Source: Roseburia sp.
GTDB taxonomy: Bacteria > Bacillota_A > Clostridia > Lachnospirales > Lachnospiraceae
Reading direction: 5' to 3'
DNA: 8,149 bases
NCBI GenBank assembly: GCA_017547315.1
Contig: JAFYQA010000070.1
Span: 1-8,149 of the forward strand
Below the pieces are notes generated by a model that was not told the origin of the DNA, searched no databases, and was given only the letters and a program-made list of their open reading frames with translations. The number at the start of each line of letters is the position of its first letter. Within the stretch, counting starts at the first letter, position 1. Below are positions 5,078-8,149 of this stretch, in pieces. The translations under genes and the position numbers were made by a program.

Positions 5078-6367
5078 ATGACGCGAGAGGAAAGAAAATT
5101 AAAACGTCAGCAGGATACCAAGAAGGCAATTTCTGTATTAACAGGATTGGGAATTGGGTCCGTTGCACTGATTTTGGTAGTAGTATTAGGAGTTAGCTTT
5201 TTATTAAAGGAAAAAGACGAACCGGTTGTAGATACGCAGGTAGTGATAGAGACAGAGTCAGAATTGGAGACAGAGACTAATGTTCCAGAGACCGAAGTAC
5301 CTATTATTGATCCACTTACGCAGGAGGCAATTGCGGTAGTGGCGGGAATGTCATTAGAACAAAAGGTAGCACAGATGTTTATCGTGACACCGGATGCATT
5401 GACTGGGACTAATGGTGCGACTGTAGTAGGAAATACAACAAAGCGTGTTTATGCAGAATATCCGGTAGGTGGTTTGATTTATCAGAAAGGTAATTTTAAG
5501 ACCAAAGAACAGACTAAGGCTATGTTAGAAGCAATGGCGGCTTTAAGTATTGAGACAGTAGCGTTGCCGATTTTCTTGGGAGTAGAAGAAGAGGGTGGTA
5601 AGGCTTCCGTGATTGCTGCAAAATCGCCAATTGATGTAGATAATATTGATAATGCCAGCGAGATTGGTGCTACGGCGGATAATGTAAAGGCATATGAAGC
5701 CGGACAGACAATTGGTAATTATTTATATGATTTAGGATTCAATATGAATTTTGCTCCAGTAGCGGATGTTTTAGGCAATGCAGATAATTCTGCCATGTCA
5801 AAACGTTCATTTGGAACAGACAGCGCAGTTGTGGGGAATATGGTGTGCGGCATGTTGGATGGATTATCTGAGAATAATATTATCGGTGTAGTGAAGTATT
5901 TCCCAGGGTATGGAAGTGCCAGTGGAGATGGTACAACAGGTGCGGTATCTACGGATAAGAATTTAGAAGAACTTCGTGCAAGTGAATTTGTGCCATTCCA
6001 GTTAGCGATTGATACAAGAGCCGGATTTGTTATGGTAGGACATGTATCAGTACCGAATGTAACAGGAAGTATGTTACCAAGTTCTTTGTCTGAATATATG
6101 ATTACACAGGTACTTCGAAGCGAGATGAAATTCGATGGTATCGTAGTGACGGATGCAATGAATAAAAAGGCGATTACAGAGTCTTATGAGTCAGCAGAAG
6201 CCGCTGTCACAGCAATTGCAGCAGGTGCGGATATTGTTTTAATGCCTGAGAATTTTAAAGAGGCATACAAAGGGGTATTAGACGCAGTACGTAATGGTGA
6301 GATTACAGAAGAGAGAATTAATGCATCATTAGTTCGTATTGTAAAAGCGAAGTTGGGGATGTATTAA
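5078..6367 (+). CDS. Membrane-anchored GH3 (NagZ-like) protein with degenerate active site
   Basis: The 429-residue product has a short basic N-terminus, one membrane helix (about 18-43) and a Glu/Thr-rich stalk (about 56-75), then a GH3 barrel domain outside the cell. NagZ-type GH3 enzymes remove N-acetylglucosamine from peptidoglycan fragments. Family landmarks are visible: MSLEQKVAQMF (91-101), PVGGLIYQ (129-136), NMNFAPVADV (222-231), KYFPGYG (273-279), MVGHVSVP (319-326) and IVVTDAM (355-361), with the nucleophile Asp359. The usual KHFPGHG has both histidines replaced by tyrosine, and the Asp-x-His acid/base loop after it is replaced by a Gly/Ser/Thr stretch (280-290). The substrate-binding DQEGG motif reads EEEGG (170-174) and lacks its usual downstream arginine. 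The protein may therefore be a slow enzyme, a glycan-binding protein or a sensor. GAGGTG lies 7 bases before the ATG. No clear terminator follows. Confidence 0.85.
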   Translation: MTREERKLKRQQDTKKAISVLTGLGIGSVALILVVVLGVSFLLKEKDEPVVDTQVVIETESELETETNVPETEVPIIDPLTQEAIAVVAGMSLEQKVAQMFIVTPDALTGTNGATVVGNTTKRVYAEYPVGGLIYQKGNFKTKEQTKAMLEAMAALSIETVALPIFLGVEEEGGKASVIAAKSPIDVDNIDNASEIGATADNVKAYEAGQTIGNYLYDLGFNMNFAPVADVLGNADNSAMSKRSFGTDSAVVGNMVCGMLDGLSENNIIGVVKYFPGYGSASGDGTTGAVSTDKNLEELRASEFVPFQLAIDTRAGFVMVGHVSVPNVTGSMLPSSLSEYMITQVLRSEMKFDGIVVTDAMNKKAITESYESAEAAVTAIAAGADIVLMPENFKEAYKGVLDAVRNGEITEERINASLVRIVKAKLGMY

Positions 6368-6414
6368 GAAATTAGCTTTTCCTAAAAATAACTAATGAAA
6401 TATAAGGAAATATG

Positions 6415-6467
6415 TGATACGATATAAAAAGTAGGCAAATGTTACTAGAAACGTAGTGAAAGTAACA
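6415..6467 (+). promoter_or_regulatory. Candidate GH2 promoter and downstream dyad
   Basis: TGA-TACGAT (6415-6423) is an extended -10, and ATGAAA (6395-6400) is a 4/6 match to the -35 at 17 bp. TATAAA (6424-6429) is an alternative -10. Just downstream of the expected start, TGTTACT (6440-6446) and AGTAACA (6461-6467) form a perfect 7-bp inverted repeat with a 14-nt gap. A nested ACTA/TAGT pair makes an alternative hairpin. This is a plausible operator or leader hairpin for sugar-responsive control. No terminator is seen between the GH3 stop and this promoter. Confidence 0.4.
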
Positions 6468-6493
6468 TAGCAAATATAGGAGGAAGGTAACAA

Positions 6494-8149
6494 ATGAGAC
6501 AAGTTATTAATTTTAACACAAAATGGGCTTTTACAAAAGAAGCTACAGCAGTTCCAGCAACTATGCCGGAAAAATGGTATTGGGTAACATTACCACATTC
6601 ATGGAATGACATCGATGGTCAGGATGGTGGTAACGATTTATACCGTGGTACTGCTTACTATGCAAAAGAACTTAAAAAAGTAGATTTGCCAACAGCAGAT
6701 CAGTATTACTTAGAGTTCAACGGAGCAAACTCTTCTGCAAGCGTATATGTAAATGGTAAGAAAGTTGCTTCACATGATGGCGGTTACTCAACATGGAGAG
6801 TAAACGTAACAGAAGAATTACAGGATGAGAACTTAATCGTAGTAGAAGTGGACAATGCTCCAAACCAGACTGTATATCCACAGATGGCTGACTTTACATT
6901 CTACGGCGGTTTATATCGTAATGTGAATATCATTGCAGTAAGCAATTCACATTTCTGCTTAGATTACTATGGTGGTCCTGGTATTAAGGTTACACCTGTG
7001 GTAGAAGGTGCAGATGGTAAATTAGAAGTAGAAGTATTCGTAGCAGGCGAAACAGCTTCTCAGAATTTAGTATATACATTAAAAGATGCTGAAGGTAATG
7101 TAGTAGCAGAAGCTAAGACAGCAGTAGCTGACAAAAAAGTAGTATTGGATGTAGCAGGTGTTCATTTATGGCATGGTAGAAAAGACCCATACCTTTACAC
7201 TGTAGATGTAGCATTAGTAGATGGAGATGATGTAGTAGATGCAGTTAAGGCTCGTGCTGGTTTCCGTACATACGAAATCGATCCAGACAGAGGATTTATC
7301 TTAAATGGTGAAGAATATCCATTACGTGGTGTATCTCGTCACCAGGATAGATGGGGTATCGGTAATGCATTATTACCAGAACACCACATCGAAGATATGG
7401 ATTTAATCTGCGAAGTTGGTTGTACAACAATTCGTTTGGCACACTATCAGCATGACCAGTTCTTCTATGATCTCTGTGATGAAAGAGGTATGGTAATCTG
7501 GGCTGAGATTCCATATATCTCACAGCATATGCCAACAGGTCGTGAGAACACAATCTCTCAGATGAAAGAATTAATCATCCAGAACTACAACCATCCATCA
7601 ATCGTAGTTTGGGGTCTTTCAAACGAAATCAGTATGCAGGGTTCTTCTGATGATTTATTAGAGAATCATAATATTTTAAATGACTTGTGTCATGAAATGG
7701 ACCCAACAAGACTTACAACAATCGCTATCGTATCTATGTGTCCAATGGATGACCCATATGTACAGATTCCTGATACAGTATCTTGGAACCATTACTTCGG
7801 ATGGTACGGCGGTGACGTAAGTGATAACGGCCCTTGGTTTGATGAATTCCATGCAAAATATCCAAACCTTCCAGTAGGATGTTCTGAATACGGATGTGAA
7901 GCTCTTAACTGGCATACATCTGATCCAAAACAGGGTGACTACACAGAAGAATATCAGGCATATTATCATGAAGAACTCATCAAACAGCTCTTCACAAGAA
8001 AATATCTCTGGGCTACACATGTATGGAATATGTTTGACTTCGGTGCTGATTCACGTAACGAAGGTGGCGAAAATGGACAGAACCACAAAGGTCTTGTTAC
8101 ATTTGATAGAAAATACAAGAAAGATTCATTCTATGCTTACAAAGCATGG
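6494..8149 (+). CDS. GH2 beta-glycosidase (beta-galactosidase-like), 3' end beyond window
   Basis: Codons 1-552 are present and the frame is open to the window edge, so the gene is 3'-truncated by the window. GH2 enzymes hydrolyse beta-galactosides, glucuronides or mannosides with retention. Residues 1-150 form the sugar-binding jelly-roll domain (LPHSWND, YRGTAYY, FNGANSSASVYVNG, GGLYRNV). About 160-260 are the immunoglobulin-like domain. From about 262 the catalytic barrel follows (NGEEYPLRGVSRHQD, TIRLAHYQ, VIWAEIP). The acid/base is Glu378 in WGLSNE, and the nucleophile is Glu465 in CSEYG. HVWNMFDFGAD (509-519) also fits the family. There is no signal peptide, so the enzyme is cytoplasmic and presumably acts on imported sugars. 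AGGAGGAAGG (6478-6487) lies 6 bases before the ATG. The beta-galactosidase assignment is a best guess; glucuronidase cannot be excluded. Confidence 0.93.
   Translation, partial: MRQVINFNTKWAFTKEATAVPATMPEKWYWVTLPHSWNDIDGQDGGNDLYRGTAYYAKELKKVDLPTADQYYLEFNGANSSASVYVNGKKVASHDGGYSTWRVNVTEELQDENLIVVEVDNAPNQTVYPQMADFTFYGGLYRNVNIIAVSNSHFCLDYYGGPGIKVTPVVEGADGKLEVEVFVAGETASQNLVYTLKDAEGNVVAEAKTAVADKKVVLDVAGVHLWHGRKDPYLYTVDVALVDGDDVVDAVKARAGFRTYEIDPDRGFILNGEEYPLRGVSRHQDRWGIGNALLPEHHIEDMDLICEVGCTTIRLAHYQHDQFFYDLCDERGMVIWAEIPYISQHMPTGRENTISQMKELIIQNYNHPSIVVWGLSNEISMQGSSDDLLENHNILNDLCHEMDPTRLTTIAIVSMCPMDDPYVQIPDTVSWNHYFGWYGGDVSDNGPWFDEFHAKYPNLPVGCSEYGCEALNWHTSDPKQGDYTEEYQAYYHEELIKQLFTRKYLWATHVWNMFDFGADSRNEGGENGQNHKGLVTFDRKYKKDSFYAYKAW

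Noticed and set aside
7296..8020. Two minus-strand frames (7296-7553 and 7676-8020)
   Set aside because: They lie antisense within the strongly conserved GH2 catalytic domain and look like codon-bias shadows.

Overview
The window looks like a chromosomal stretch of an AT-rich Gram-positive gut anaerobe, most likely a Lachnospiraceae-type Clostridia. I base this on strong AGGAGG ribosome sites, an AT-rich non-coding background, a membrane-anchored GH3 protein, a BlaI-type repressor, a BmrR-like MerR regulator and a cytoplasmic GH2 glycosidase. No ribosomal RNA, transposase or CRISPR array is visible, and the taxonomic call is an inference.

Layout. Positions 59-129 hold a tRNA-Trp(CCA) on the plus strand with its own terminator. 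Facing it on the minus strand is a lone gene (276-1424) for a CARF-domain nuclease of the Card1/Can2 (DUF1887) type, with its own terminator and no CRISPR or Cas gene nearby. Next, on the minus strand, come a six-helix methyl-accepting chemotaxis protein without an extracellular sensor domain (1636-3201) and, upstream of it, a MerR regulator with a BmrR/GyrI-like effector-binding domain (3553-4353). On the plus strand follow a small BlaI/MecI/CopY repressor (4562-4915), a membrane-anchored and catalytically degenerate GH3 (NagZ-like) protein (5078-6367) and the first 552 codons of a GH2 beta-glycosidase (6494 to the window edge).

The most informative non-coding stretch is 3202-3552, between the MerR gene and the chemoreceptor gene. 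It holds two copies of a MerR-type promoter. Each has a -35 TTGACC, a 19-bp spacer filled by a CTTGG-N7-CCAAG dyad, and a matching A/T tract at the same distance upstream. The gene-proximal copy should drive the chemoreceptor. The distal copy fires almost straight into a strong terminator hairpin, so it predicts a separate short RNA of about 75-80 nt. The chemoreceptor leader also contains two tandem 53-bp units, and each unit supplies an AAGGAGG.

A second regulatory link is the shared 10-mer ATACATTGTA (BlaI-like TACA/TGTA half-sites). It occurs once upstream of the blaI-like gene and once, inverted, upstream of the GH3 gene. This suggests that the repressor controls itself and the cell-wall-hydrolase-like neighbour. 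The nuclease and the tRNA appear functionally unrelated to the rest.
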